64,000 bases of DNA, from contig CAZBGS010000004.1 of assembly GCA_964491785.1 (NCBI GenBank), positions 62,001 to 126,000 on the forward strand, given 5' to 3'. Every line of letters starts with the position of its first letter. The first letter of the stretch is position 1. The position numbers were made by a program, and so were the translations under genes. The notes under the pieces were generated by a model. That model was not told the DNA's origin. It saw nothing but the letters and a program-made list of their open reading frames with translations, and made no database searches. The stretch comes from RZZS01 sp964491785 (GTDB lineage Bacteria; Pseudomonadota; Alphaproteobacteria; Micavibrionales; Micavibrionaceae). Below, piece by piece: positions 34,856-44,554 of the stretch.

Positions 34856-36373
34856 TCAGATGCTGTTGACCATCAAGCCGGGGGCTACTGTCGGGGTTAA
34901 GGAGGGATAATTACGCTGGTCGTAGACGTATTGCCGGATTTCTTTCATGGCGGCCTTGTTGTTTCCCGGATTTTCTTCAACCGCGCGAGCAACCGCTTGA
35001 TTAAAGGAATCAAGGGCTCTTTCCGGATCTTTGCCCTGTTTCAGTGCGTTCTTTTCTATTCTGTTGGCCTGCTGGCTGACGAATCTGTCAAAGTATTTCT
35101 GGGCGCGTTCTTCTCGTATGGCGGCGGATCTGAACTCACGTTGCAGATCTCCGCGAGCGACGACGGCAGGTCTGTCCTGTTTATCTGCTTCCTTTTTGTC
35201 GCGAAGAGCCAGCCTGTCGAGTTTTTCCCAGTCAAGTGATGGGGCCTCGCCTGCAAGGGTTTCGCCGGGAGGCAGAAGGATTTTCTGGCCGGGTCTGATA
35301 CTGTGTACTCCGTCTTCATCTAGACCGTTACAATAGGCTATATGATTTACGGCGTTCTGCACTCTAGCAGTATCCTTTTTGTCAATGCCGTAATGCGAGG
35401 CGGCGATATTCCATACCTTATCTCCCGGAGCGGCAGTATGGACTTTGGCTTCCGGAAGGGAGGGTTCAGGCGATGCCGTTTCGTTAGATTTAGGCTCGGC
35501 CGGTTCGATGACCGGTTCTTCGGCAACCGGAACCGGATCGACATTTTGTTCCGGCGCAGATAATTTCAATTTGGCTTTTTCTTCAATATAATCAAGGAGA
35601 TTGCGCTCGCCGAATTCTTCGCCCTCGGGCTTTGCCTCCACCATGGCCGCGCTGGCGTCCCGGTTTAGCTGCAAATTGAATTGATACTGCTGTTCGGTCA
35701 GATCATTGTCCTGGTCAGGAGAAAGGACGCTGGTAGTGTTTCTGTTCCACTGCTGGTACTGGTCGATCGCGGCCTTGTGATCGTCGGCGAGTTCGGGATA
35801 GTCCCTTTTGAAATCTTCAAGAGCCTGAAGGCGCGCGGCGGCGAGGTTAAATTCTTCAGCCGATTGCTCCCGAGAAAACCTGATGACCGCAGGAACGGCA
35901 GCTTCCGGGGCCGGTGGCTCAGGCGCAGGGGTTGCGCCGGTCGTTGGCGAGGCATCTTCTTCAAGACCGTAACCGTAACCAAATGCTTTGCTTGTCTCAT
36001 CAAAAAATGCTTCGAAAGTATCAACGACAGGGCCCCAGTCATTGCCGAAAGGGCGTCCGTCACTAAGATTTTCGTCGGCCAGCCTGTGCTGACGCACGAG
36101 ATGCTTTACGGAATGCCATTCGTCGCGGATTGTATCGAATTCCCGCTGTGTCAGTTGCGGGTCGCCTTTTTTATTGACGTGTCTTGAGACCGATTTGAAA
36201 AAGTTTTCCGCTTTCTCATAGTCACGGGGATCGAAGATCTTGCCTTGTTCGGCGGTTCTTTGCCAGGTCAGGGTCTTTATGTCGCTTATCGCGGCGGCTC
36301 CGGTACGAGCGGCCCTGTTTAGCTGGTCAACGCCTTCCGGCGTTAGTGGTACTGTACTCTTGATCCGCGCCAC
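34856..36373 (-). CDS. LysM-domain protein without signal peptide
   Basis: A 505-residue hydrophilic protein, Ala/Glu/Pro rich. A LysM module (about residues 312-365) begins HTAAPGDKVWNIAASHYG and ends RPGQKILLPPG, a peptidoglycan/chitin-binding fold. The rest is predicted helical and disordered, with no signal peptide or membrane segment at the N-terminus (starts ARIKSTVPLTPEG). A GTG at 36373 with AAGAAGG before it is the likely start. It may be exported by another route or act in the cytoplasm; family unknown. Confidence 0.8.
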   Translation of the reverse strand: MARIKSTVPLTPEGVDQLNRAARTGAAAISDIKTLTWQRTAEQGKIFDPRDYEKAENFFKSVSRHVNKKGDPQLTQREFDTIRDEWHSVKHLVRQHRLADENLSDGRPFGNDWGPVVDTFEAFFDETSKAFGYGYGLEEDASPTTGATPAPEPPAPEAAVPAVIRFSREQSAEEFNLAAARLQALEDFKRDYPELADDHKAAIDQYQQWNRNTTSVLSPDQDNDLTEQQYQFNLQLNRDASAAMVEAKPEGEEFGERNLLDYIEEKAKLKLSAPEQNVDPVPVAEEPVIEPAEPKSNETASPEPSLPEAKVHTAAPGDKVWNIAASHYGIDKKDTARVQNAVNHIAYCNGLDEDGVHSIRPGQKILLPPGETLAGEAPSLDWEKLDRLALRDKKEADKQDRPAVVARGDLQREFRSAAIREERAQKYFDRFVSQQANRIEKNALKQGKDPERALDSFNQAVARAVEENPGNNKAAMKEIRQYVYDQRNYPSLTPTVAPGLMVNSI

Positions 36374-36605
36374 GGTTACACCTTCTTATCCTTAACGCCC
36401 GGTAAACGTTTCCATATTCCTTGGCAATATTATTTTGGCACAATGAAGCCGGGAAATGCAAATTTCGCTGCCGGTTCGCCGCAAAGGGTTCTGATAAAAG
36501 AAGAAATATCGCTTAAGGCTAAAAAACAGAATATTAGAAATTAACGTCTTGCAATTCCCGGATAATGAAATATAGTACCTCAGTTCGTAAGTATTATCGA
36601 TTTAC

Positions 36606-36680
36606 GCGGGTGTAGCTCAGGGGTAGAGCGTTACCTTGCCAAGGTAAATGTCGAGGGTTCGAATCCCTTCACCCGCTCCA
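36606..36680 (+). tRNA. tRNA-Gly (anticodon GCC)
   Basis: A complete 75-base cloverleaf. Acceptor arm GCGGGTG pairs with CACCCGC; the anticodon loop TTGCCAA gives anticodon GCC (36638-36640), reading GGC/GGU; the T arm has GGTTCGAAT; CCA is encoded at 36678-36680. It reads glycine codons and stands alone 16 bases before a glycosyltransferase gene. Confidence 0.98.
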
Positions 36681-36696
36681 GCTTAAAGCAACGAAA

Positions 36697-37845
36697 ATGG
36701 CGCCGGCTAAAGGCAGTCTTGTTTTTCTCGTTCCCAATGACGCTTATTTCTATTCGCACCGGCTGCCTATGGCGCGCGCGGCGATTGAGGCCGGATTTAA
36801 TACCGGGGTTGTAACAGCGCCGGGGAGTTGCCGGGAGAAGATAGAAGCCAGAGGCGTGCGGGTTCTGACCTGCCGGATTTCGCCAGGACTTAATCCTTTC
36901 GGGGCCCTGGTTTCTTTTTTTGATCTGATAAGCATTTACAGGCGCGAGAAGCCGGTTATCGTTCATCATGTGACGTTGAAGGCGATAATTCTCGGTTCTG
37001 CGGCGGCATGGGTTGCGGGCGTGCCCCGGGTAGTTAACGCGGTTGCCGGTCTTGGTTACGTCTTTAATTCCGATTCAGTTCTGGCGAAGTTTTTAAGGGG
37101 GGTTGTCTCTCCAATGTTCCGCGTGCTGCTGAACAGAAAGAATACAGTTGTACTGATGCAAAATCCGGATGATGCCGAATTGATGGCAAGGCTGGGGCTG
37201 GTGCGAAGAGAGCGGATCGTGATTATTCCCGGATCCGGCGTCGAGTCGGACGTATATCGGGCTGCCGGTTTGCCGGATATGAGCGGCGAGATTATTTGCA
37301 TGTTTTCCGGCAGGATGATCGGCATAAAGGGACTTGATACTCTCAAGGCGGCTTTTGAAATTCTTGCAGCAGAGAACCGGCGGATCAAACTCTGGCTTTG
37401 CGGGGTTCCCGACATGAATAATCCCGGATCCTGGAAGGAAGAAGATTTGCGCCAATGGTCGAGATCGGCCAATGTCGAATGGAAAGGCTACTGTGCGGAT
37501 ATGCCGGATATGTGGAAGAAGACTCATATCGCCCTGCAAGCTTCTCACGGTGGAGAGGGGATTCCGAAATCGCTTCTGGAGGCGGCAGCCTGCGGAAGGC
37601 CGATAATCGCAACCGACGTTCCCGGATGCAGGGAAGTGGTTGTGCCGGGGCGCAACGGAATTCTGGTTCCGGCAAAGGATCCGCAGGCTCTGGCTGAAGC
37701 AATCAGCGCCCTGGCCGGAGATCCGGCAAGGATGCGCGCTTTCGGCAAGGAAAGCCCGGCTGTCGTCGAGGAAAAAGGTTTTTCAGCCCCAGCAATAACC
37801 GAAAAAACAAAAGAGCTTTACAGCAGGCTTGCCGCGCAGGTGTAG
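36697..37845 (+). CDS. Group 4 (GT4-type) glycosyltransferase
   Basis: A 382-residue GT-B fold enzyme. The C-terminal donor-binding half has the family features: MFSGRMIGIKGLDTL, HGGEGIPKSLLEAAACGRPIIATDVPGCREVV with its E-x7-E pattern, and GRNGILVPAKDP. The N-terminal half has a membrane-associating basic region and HHVTLKAII. It probably transfers a sugar from a nucleotide sugar to lipid-linked surface polysaccharide. It starts just after tRNA-Gly without a clear ribosome site and its end overlaps engB. Confidence 0.9.
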   Translation: MAPAKGSLVFLVPNDAYFYSHRLPMARAAIEAGFNTGVVTAPGSCREKIEARGVRVLTCRISPGLNPFGALVSFFDLISIYRREKPVIVHHVTLKAIILGSAAAWVAGVPRVVNAVAGLGYVFNSDSVLAKFLRGVVSPMFRVLLNRKNTVVLMQNPDDAELMARLGLVRRERIVIIPGSGVESDVYRAAGLPDMSGEIICMFSGRMIGIKGLDTLKAAFEILAAENRRIKLWLCGVPDMNNPGSWKEEDLRQWSRSANVEWKGYCADMPDMWKKTHIALQASHGGEGIPKSLLEAAACGRPIIATDVPGCREVVVPGRNGILVPAKDPQALAEAISALAGDPARMRAFGKESPAVVEEKGFSAPAITEKTKELYSRLAAQV

Positions 37846-38459
37846 ACGGCGGTTCTCAATTCCGCCAGCCCTTTTTCCTTATGCGAGCTTGTGGCCATGA
37901 CGACCGGGAAAGCTGCGGCGTTTTTCCTGATACGGTTTTCTATTTCCGCCTTGCGGGCGGAAAGTTCGCCGGGAGAGGTTTTATCTGCTTTGGTAAGGAC
38001 GATCCGGTAGGATACTCCAGCCTGATCGAGAAGGCTGAAGAGATGCTGGTCGGACCCCTTCAGGCCGTGGCGGGCGTCTACCAGCACGAATACCGCCCGC
38101 AGGCTCGGCCTGCCGCGAAGATAATCGAAAATCAGAGAATCCCAATCTTTTCGCATTTCCTTTGAGACTTTGGCATAGCCGTATCCCGGCATGTCCACTA
38201 GATAAAACAAGCCGCCAAGGTCGAAGAAATTGAGCTGCCGGGTGCGTCCGGGGGTATGTGAGGTTCTGGCCAAAGCCTTGCGGCCGGTAAGGGCGTTAAG
38301 CAGAGAAGATTTACCAACGTTGGATCTGCCAGCAAAAGCTATTTCGGCCCGCGACGAGTCAGGGAGCTGGGCAAGGTCGGTAACGCCCAGGACAAACTCG
38401 CAGGTTCCGGAAAATAACTTGCGGGCTTCTTCCTCATATGCGGCTTGCCGGTCGTTCAT
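37818..38459 (-). CDS. engB: Ribosome-assembly GTPase EngB (YsxC/YihA)
   Basis: A 213-residue essential-type GTPase. G1 is GRSNVGKSSLLNAL, G3 DMPGYGYAKVSKE and G4 LTKADK, all as in the EngB family. It helps assemble the large ribosomal subunit. It lies 9 bases from the yidC stop on the same strand, closing the rpmH-rnpA-yidD-yidC-engB cluster, and its 3' end overlaps the convergent glycosyltransferase by 28 bases. Confidence 0.96.
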   Translation of the reverse strand: MNDRQAAYEEEARKLFSGTCEFVLGVTDLAQLPDSSRAEIAFAGRSNVGKSSLLNALTGRKALARTSHTPGRTRQLNFFDLGGLFYLVDMPGYGYAKVSKEMRKDWDSLIFDYLRGRPSLRAVFVLVDARHGLKGSDQHLFSLLDQAGVSYRIVLTKADKTSPGELSARKAEIENRIRKNAAAFPVVMATSSHKEKGLAELRTAVYTCAASLL

Positions 38460-38468
38460 GGCTTTCCG

Positions 38469-40406
38469 TTATTTCTTTTTCTTCTTTTTTTTCGGTTTGG
38501 GAGCCGAGACCTGTATGGATTCTTCATCGCCGTGACGGGTGAAGGCGTCTTCGATCTTCTCTTCAAACACTTCCGCTTCCGGATGGATAGAGGGGCCGGC
38601 AAGAACCTGTTTTTCCATGTTCCTGTCTTCCCTGGATTTGCCGAAAAAACGAACCTCCACCCCTGAGCCGCGCATGATTACGTATTGCTGGACAACCGCG
38701 AAGGCGGAGCTGAAAGTCCAGTAGATTACCAACCCTGCTGCGAACTTGGCCATGATGTAAGTCATGAACCAGGGCATATAGTAAAGCATGATCGCCTGGG
38801 TCTTGTCCTGCGGAGGCGGAGACATCGAGCGCTGGGCGAGCATGGTCAGGAGCATCAGGCACGGCCATACGCCGATCATCAGCGGCGCAGGCGGTTGCCA
38901 GGGTATCAATCCGAAAAGGTTAAAGATGGATGTCGGATCGGGAGCCGAGAGGTCTTCTATCCAGCCGAAGAACGGGGCGTGCCGCATTTCGATAGCGAGA
39001 GAAAGCATTTTGTAAAGCGAGAAGAAAATCGGAATCTGGATCAGAATGGGAAGGCATCCTGCCATGGGATTGACTTTCTCCTTCTGGTACAGTTCGACCA
39101 GAGCCTGCTGGAGTTTTTGTTTGTCATCACCGTATTTTTCACGCAATTCAGTCATTTGCGGCGAAATCGCCTTCATTTTGGCGAAGGAGCGGTATGAAGT
39201 ATTGGCGAGCGGGAAGACGGCGGCCCGGAGGATCAGTGTGAAAGCAATGATGGTAAGGCCGAAATTGCCGATCAGGCTGTTAAGATACATCAGCAGGTAG
39301 TAAAAAGGCTTTGTAATAAAATAGTACATGCCAAAGTCGACAGACAGATCCAGATGGTGGATGCCAAGTTCCTTTTCGTACATATCCAGGAGCTGTACGC
39401 GTTTGGCTCCGGCGAAAAGGCGGTTCTGGTAGCTGGCGGTTTCGCCTGGAGCTACGGTGAGAGCATGGGCGAGAAGGTCGATCTGGTATAAAGGCTCGGC
39501 ATCTTCACTGGCGGCGGGCTTGTGAACAAAGCGGAAGGTCTTCGGCCCTTCCTGTCCGGGAAGAATGCTTACGAACCAGTATTTTTCTGTAATACCGATC
39601 CAGCCTGTTTCTCCGAAAGATTCCCGCGAGCCTTCTTTTTGCAAATCTTCATAAGGGATTTCCATCAACTCGTTGCCGACATAGCCTATCGGCCCCTCAT
39701 GCATTACCCATCTGCCGGAAAAGTCTTCGGGCACTCCCCGCTGAGAGATAAGGCCGTATGGGTAAAACACCATGGAACGGGAGGAAGTATTAATTACCCG
39801 GTCTTCAAGAGTTATCAGAAAATGATCGTCAATCTTCAGAATTCTTTCAAATGTAAATCCGCGGCCGTTGTCCCAGAAAAGGGTGACGGGATTTTCGGGG
39901 CTGAGAACTGAATTCGGGCCGGATTCTCCGCGAACCTGCCAGAGCGTTTCCTTGTCAGGAACGGGAAGTGTCTTGTCTGCCGGAACCCAGCCGTACTCGG
40001 CATAGCGGGCATCGCGGGCACCGGGCGGCGTAAGGACAGGAACCTGTTCCTTGCGGTCGAGAGCGACAAAATGATTGCGCAGCTTGAGGTCGTCAAACCG
40101 GCTGCCTTTCAGGTTCAGGGTGCCGGTTACGTGCTCGTTTTGTATTTTCAGCCTGGGACTCTCGGCAAGAAGCTCTTCTCTTGAGAGCTGATGTTCCACG
40201 GGCCGGAAATCTGTAAGCCTGTCGCCGACTTTAAGTTCTTCCTGTTTTTTCAGGGTTTCGGCCTGTTGAACGGCCTGCAGCGCTTCCATCTTCGGCCTGA
40301 GGATGAAATGATCGAAGCCGAAGTAAATCAGGATGGCAAGTATCATGAAAAGGAAGAGATTGTTCCTGTCTTCCGGGTGCATGCCCTGATTATTGAAATT
40401 GTTCAT
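38469..40406 (-). CDS. yidC: Membrane protein insertase YidC
   Basis: The insertase for inner-membrane proteins, 645 residues, Gram-negative type. An N-terminal helix (LFLFMILAILIYFGFD) precedes a periplasmic beta domain (about 65-355), then the catalytic core helices from about 375 with GLTIIAFTLILRAAVFPL, the hydrophilic groove Arg, and a cytoplasmic hairpin. The C-terminus is poly-lysine, as in many alphaproteobacteria. The ATG at 40406 with GAGGGG upstream is used rather than the longer frame to 40505. Confidence 0.96.
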   Translation of the reverse strand: MNNFNNQGMHPEDRNNLFLFMILAILIYFGFDHFILRPKMEALQAVQQAETLKKQEELKVGDRLTDFRPVEHQLSREELLAESPRLKIQNEHVTGTLNLKGSRFDDLKLRNHFVALDRKEQVPVLTPPGARDARYAEYGWVPADKTLPVPDKETLWQVRGESGPNSVLSPENPVTLFWDNGRGFTFERILKIDDHFLITLEDRVINTSSRSMVFYPYGLISQRGVPEDFSGRWVMHEGPIGYVGNELMEIPYEDLQKEGSRESFGETGWIGITEKYWFVSILPGQEGPKTFRFVHKPAASEDAEPLYQIDLLAHALTVAPGETASYQNRLFAGAKRVQLLDMYEKELGIHHLDLSVDFGMYYFITKPFYYLLMYLNSLIGNFGLTIIAFTLILRAAVFPLANTSYRSFAKMKAISPQMTELREKYGDDKQKLQQALVELYQKEKVNPMAGCLPILIQIPIFFSLYKMLSLAIEMRHAPFFGWIEDLSAPDPTSIFNLFGLIPWQPPAPLMIGVWPCLMLLTMLAQRSMSPPPQDKTQAIMLYYMPWFMTYIMAKFAAGLVIYWTFSSAFAVVQQYVIMRGSGVEVRFFGKSREDRNMEKQVLAGPSIHPEAEVFEEKIEDAFTRHGDEESIQVSAPKPKKKKKKK

Positions 40407-40431
40407 TTGCAAAACCCCTCGAACTTGCGGT

Positions 40432-40704
40432 TCATTTTTTTTGCCGACGGCAAGATTTATAGCCGACGAGCTGCTTCCAGGCAAACTGATCAGGCACCGG
40501 GTCAACCCACTGCCGCCTCGACCATGGATGACAGTTCATAATACGAAGAAAGGTCAAAAGCCAGCCCTTAATCGCGCCGTGGCGTGTTATGGCTTGTGCC
40601 GCATAAACGGAGCAGGTCGGATGAAACCGGCACTGTCCTCCGACGAGCGGAGACAGAATACGGCGATATACCGAGATCAGCCAGAGTGAGAATTTAACGA
40701 CCAT
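40432..40704 (-). CDS. yidD: Membrane insertion efficiency factor YidD
   Basis: A 90-residue protein of the YidD family, with SVYRRILSPLVGGQCRFHPTCSVYA and three Cys, and a basic C-terminus. It helps YidC-dependent insertion. The start overlaps the rnpA end by 11 bases, so the genes are coupled. Confidence 0.94.
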   Translation of the reverse strand: MVVKFSLWLISVYRRILSPLVGGQCRFHPTCSVYAAQAITRHGAIKGWLLTFLRIMNCHPWSRRQWVDPVPDQFAWKQLVGYKSCRRQKK

Positions 40705-41062
40705 TCTGCAAACAATCGAGCCTTTTCAGGCACCATTCCAGATCTTTGGTAATTTCTGAATATTTTTTTTCAGCAGTTTCCCTGCGACCGATAAAAACAT
40801 AGATACCAGGCAGTGCTTTCACGGGCAATATATCGGCAGCGGCGGCTTTAAGGCGTCTGCGAATCCGGTTGCGCCGGACAGCGGATTTGTCCACTTTTTT
40901 GCTAACCGTGAAGCCTGTGCGGATTAAACCGTCTTCTGCGGGAATAAACTGAAGAATCAGGCTTTGCGAAACCCAACGCCTGCCCTGTCCCGATGCGCGC
41001 AGAAAATCGGATCGATTTTTTATTGTCTGGAGATTTTTTAACGATGCTCTTGCGGCATGCAT
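40694..41062 (-). CDS. rnpA: Ribonuclease P protein subunit
   Basis: The 122-residue protein that, with the RNase P RNA, removes 5' leaders from tRNA precursors. It has the family TGFTVSKKVDKSAVRRNRIRR motif with basic residues that contact RNA. The ATG at 41062 shares one base with the rpmH stop (TGATG), the usual overlap. The RNase P RNA gene is not in this window. Confidence 0.94.
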   Translation of the reverse strand: MHAARASLKNLQTIKNRSDFLRASGQGRRWVSQSLILQFIPAEDGLIRTGFTVSKKVDKSAVRRNRIRRRLKAAAADILPVKALPGIYVFIGRRETAEKKYSEITKDLEWCLKRLDCLQNGR

Positions 41063-41196
41063 CAGGCACAAAGACGCTTGCGCCCTTTCACGCGGCGGCG
41101 CGCGAGCACCAGTTGGCCGTTACGAGTGGCCATGCGTGAACGGAAGCCATGACGGCGTTTGCGTACCAAACGGCTAGGTTGATAAGTGCGTTTCAT
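41062..41196 (-). CDS. rpmH: Large subunit ribosomal protein L34
   Basis: A 44-residue basic protein, MKRTYQPSRLVRKRRHG at the start and RRRVKGRKRLCA at the end, matching the bL34 family exactly in length and pattern. AAGGACAGG lies before the ATG. It leads the rnpA-yidD-yidC cluster and is easy to miss because of its size. Confidence 0.97.
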   Translation of the reverse strand: MKRTYQPSRLVRKRRHGFRSRMATRNGQLVLARRRVKGRKRLCA

Positions 41197-41429
41197 GGTT
41201 ACCTGTCCTTAACAGCTTACTATTTTCCGATTTCCGGCTAATTCAAGGCGACTGAAATAAACACTTTCAGCGCCGGTGTCAATCTTTTGCTTGCCCGATT
41301 TGAGGAATAACTTTGAAAAATAAATCGAAATAACGCTTTTTTTTTGACGTAAGGCCCTTGAACCTTTTATTCTCTTTGGCATTATAGTCCTTTAATGGGG
41401 CGGTAAGTTACTTACTAACGGGTAGAAAA

Positions 41430-42050
41430 ATGTACTTAGATGAAAACTGGAATAGCGTTTCCGGGGACGAACTGGTCGGGTTTCTTGAAGAAATCAACCC
41501 GATTGACGGTAAATACAAGGTATCTCCCCAGACCACAGAAGTGTCGTGGAGGCAGTTGCCCTTCTACGATTCAGTGGCGCTGATACGTGTGCGCGACTCC
41601 TCCTGGCCGAACAAGAAGCTGATTATATACTATCTTACCGATGCCGGTACGCTTTATCGTCTGGTCGGTACGTCTCCGCCAATTCACGAAGTCAACGCCA
41701 AGGCTCCGATCAAGCTGAACGAGGAAAACGTACTGGAGTACCTGCGATTCTTCTGCTTTTTCGTACGCGGGGAGGAAGGCCCGTTCCTGATTGCCGAGTC
41801 GATGGATGATCCCTATATTCCCGGCGGAATAGACGTGCAAACCCGGACAGTGATCGAGGGCACAATTCGCCCCGCCACATACGAGGGAAGGAACGAGCAA
41901 GGCTTTTATCTGTGTGATGCGGTTGTCTACTACTCGAACGCCCTGTTCATCGCCAATTTCGCGATACAGCCGGGCGGCATGATCGAAATGCTGGATGACG
42001 AGCCGATAGCCGCCGATCTGCCAGCTAAAGTGGATGCTCCGATCGCCTGA
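41430..42050 (+). CDS. Hypothetical protein, 206 residues
   Basis: A soluble, acidic protein starting MYLDENWNSVSGDELV. It has a beta-rich pattern (SVALIRVRDS, KLIIYYLTD, FLIAESMDD, FIANFAIQPGG) and no signal or membrane helix. No catalytic motif or family recognised. It is divergent from rpmH, with a 233-base promoter region between them. Confidence 0.75.
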   Translation: MYLDENWNSVSGDELVGFLEEINPIDGKYKVSPQTTEVSWRQLPFYDSVALIRVRDSSWPNKKLIIYYLTDAGTLYRLVGTSPPIHEVNAKAPIKLNEENVLEYLRFFCFFVRGEEGPFLIAESMDDPYIPGGIDVQTRTVIEGTIRPATYEGRNEQGFYLCDAVVYYSNALFIANFAIQPGGMIEMLDDEPIAADLPAKVDAPIA

Positions 42051-42144
42051 TCGTCCGGCTCTTGATTAGTTATTTTTGATACATTACCATTTCAGACGGA
42101 TGCCTGAAGTGATTCGGGTTTTGTCAAACTGGCGGCCCCCGCTT

Positions 42145-42786
42145 ATGAAGCTTCATTATTGTTTACCCCTTCTGACTGCAATAGTTTGCGCCTTCCCGGT
42201 TGCGGATGCTGCGGCCGGGCGCAGCCGACTTTATCTCGCCGGGTATATGGGGCTTAATCTGCATCACCAGAACGAGTATTCTGAGAGAATTACCTCGACA
42301 AATGGCGATCTTGAACTGGAAAACGGCCATAGCTTTGCCGGGGCGCTGGGGGTAAGAATTAATAAAAATCTTCGTTTCGAGACCGAACTTGCCTACCACA
42401 AGGCCGATGTCGCCAATCTTTCTGTTAACGGAAAGGAGGAGGCGCCAATTGCCGGTGAAATCAAATCGACCAGTCTGCTCGTTACCGGGATATACGACTT
42501 CGATATCAGCTGGCGGGATATATACCCGTTTATCAGCGCCGGGCTTGGCGTGATCTGGCATAACGGAGAGATCGACGATACAAGCGGCCTGACAATCGAT
42601 GCCAGCGGAGATGACGTCGGCTTCGCCTGGACGCTTGGCGGTGGCATCAAGTACGATGTCCGGGAGGGCATGGCTTTTTCAGCGGGTTACCGGTATTTGG
42701 GCAGCACCGAGATCGGCTTCGAGAACACCACCATTGATTATAGCAGTCATGAAATCAGGCTGGGTATTGAGTACGATCTCAAGTAA
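42145..42786 (+). CDS. Outer-membrane beta-barrel protein
   Basis: A 213-residue protein with a signal peptide (LPLLTAIVCAFPVADA) and a mature part made of alternating-polarity strands, beginning RSRLYLAGYMGLNLHHQ and ending HEIRLGIEYDLK, as in OmpW/OmpA-like 8-stranded barrels. Aromatic residues at strand ends fit. The ATG at 42145 is preferred to the upstream frame start at 42076. Its stop overlaps the stop of the antiporter gene by eight bases. Probably a structural or adhesin-like porin-family protein. Confidence 0.82.
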   Translation: MKLHYCLPLLTAIVCAFPVADAAAGRSRLYLAGYMGLNLHHQNEYSERITSTNGDLELENGHSFAGALGVRINKNLRFETELAYHKADVANLSVNGKEEAPIAGEIKSTSLLVTGIYDFDISWRDIYPFISAGLGVIWHNGEIDDTSGLTIDASGDDVGFAWTLGGGIKYDVREGMAFSAGYRYLGSTEIGFENTTIDYSSHEIRLGIEYDLK

Positions 42787-44554
42787 CAGTTTGTTTTCTT
42801 AAATCCTGTTCCCTGATTCTGGCGAGGTCTTCGAGGAGTTTGCCGGTTGCGTATGAGGCGGCATCCTCGAATGGAGCCAGAACCATATCGATACCGCATT
42901 CCAGAAGTCCGGTTTCTTTTTCCGGATATTGCGATGTAACAACTATCTTGCCCTTGAAGCCGCGGTCGCGCAGCCCTCTGGCGAGAACGACCCTTATATC
43001 GGGAAGCCAGGCTCCCGGCGTGTATCTCGGAAATGCGCAGATTATTATTTTTACGCTTGCCACCGGGATATTATGCGCAAGATCGGGGTTAGAAGCATCG
43101 CCGTGAATTGTGGTAATGCCGAGATGTTGGGCCTTGTTAATCGCCAGAGGGTCGAAGTCGATTCCCAGAACCTTGAAACCATGCTCTTTAAGCATTCTGG
43201 CGATCGACAGGCCATATTTCCCCACGCCGATTATGGCGACATCGTAATCTTTCTGGGTGCGCGCCTGCTGGAGAAGTTCCTCATAACGGCGTGGCACCGG
43301 CAAATGTACAGAGCTAAAGCGTTTTTCCAGCAGCGAGAAAATTTGGCCGCCATACATAATGCCGTAGGTCGAGAAAATGAAAGTGACCAGAGCTACCATC
43401 GTCATAAGGCCGGCAATCTCTTCCTCGATAATTCCCGCTGTAAGGGCCATGGCTACGAATATCAGAGAAAATTCACTTATCTGTGCCAGCGAGATGCCTG
43501 ACATGAAACCGGTTCGTATCCGGTATCCCAGTGCTACTGAAAGAGCGATTATAATCACGGGTTTTGCGATAAGGACGAAGGCGGAGAAGATGAGAGCTTC
43601 GCTGATATGGCTGCCCATCGATGACAAGTTCAAATGCGAGCCCATATTCACGAAGAAAAACAACAGCAGAAAGTCTCTTACCGGAGCCATGCGGCTGACC
43701 AGATCCTCGCGCATATTGGTTGAGGCAAGCGAGACGCCAGCCAGCAATCCTCCAAGTTCTTTGCTTAAACCCATGTAATGGGCAAGTCCCGCCATCATTG
43801 CGGCCAGACCAATAGCAAAGATTACCGTTAGTTCGGAAGATCTGGAAAGGACGCGCGTTACAGGTTCGGAAAAAAAGACAATGAACAAACCTGTCAATCC
43901 GGCCAGCAGAAGGATTTTTATGAGGATCGTTAACAGGGCTTCATAAGAAATGGACATGCCATCTTCAGTGCTGAAACCGGCCATGGCGACCATGGTAATG
44001 ATAACGATGAAATCCTGGACAATCAGGATGCCTATGGCGATTTTACCCTGAAGGGAGTCGATTGCCCGCTGGTCGGACAAGAGCTTGACGACAAAAATAG
44101 TGCTGGAAAAGGACAGAGATATGCCGATTACCGTCGATGCGACGATATCGAAGCCAAGCTCCATGGCGATAATGAAGCCGAACATGACGGTGAGCGCCAC
44201 CTGAGAAACGCCCGAAATCAGGGCGACAGCCCCCATTGTGCGGATTAGATTGAGGTCGAGCTTAAGTCCGACCATAAACAAAAGAATGGTTATTCCAAGA
44301 GCAGCAAGGGTGTCAATGGAGGCTACCGATTCCTTGTCTACGATATCAAGGGCGCTGGGGCTTAGCAGAATGCCGATGGCGATAAATGCGACGATAAGGG
44401 GCTGGCGCAATTTAAGGGCAAGAAATCCGAGAATTCCGGCGCTGATCAGAATAAAGGCCAGCTGCGAGAAAAGGGAGGCCTGAATCGTTTCAATGACAGC
44501 AGATAATGGCAAGGGAACACCCGTTAACAAAATACTCACAATTCCGAAGGGCAA
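42779..44554 (-). CDS. Kef-type potassium/proton antiporter (CPA2)
   Basis: A 591-residue membrane transporter of the CPA2 family: about 12 helices in the first 390 residues, with LGITILLFMVGLKLDLNLI, and a cytoplasmic TrkA-N domain with a Rossmann motif (IIGVGKYGLSIARM). Such proteins exchange K+ for protons and are gated by NAD(H) or glutathione. The start is uncertain: a TTG at 44554 directly after the previous stop or a GTG at 44539. No KefF-like partner nearby. Co-directional with the upstream small secreted-protein gene. Confidence 0.9.
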   Translation of the reverse strand: MPFGIVSILLTGVPLPLSAVIETIQASLFSQLAFILISAGILGFLALKLRQPLIVAFIAIGILLSPSALDIVDKESVASIDTLAALGITILLFMVGLKLDLNLIRTMGAVALISGVSQVALTVMFGFIIAMELGFDIVASTVIGISLSFSSTIFVVKLLSDQRAIDSLQGKIAIGILIVQDFIVIITMVAMAGFSTEDGMSISYEALLTILIKILLLAGLTGLFIVFFSEPVTRVLSRSSELTVIFAIGLAAMMAGLAHYMGLSKELGGLLAGVSLASTNMREDLVSRMAPVRDFLLLFFFVNMGSHLNLSSMGSHISEALIFSAFVLIAKPVIIIALSVALGYRIRTGFMSGISLAQISEFSLIFVAMALTAGIIEEEIAGLMTMVALVTFIFSTYGIMYGGQIFSLLEKRFSSVHLPVPRRYEELLQQARTQKDYDVAIIGVGKYGLSIARMLKEHGFKVLGIDFDPLAINKAQHLGITTIHGDASNPDLAHNIPVASVKIIICAFPRYTPGAWLPDIRVVLARGLRDRGFKGKIVVTSQYPEKETGLLECGIDMVLAPFEDAASYATGKLLEDLARIREQDLRKQTVT

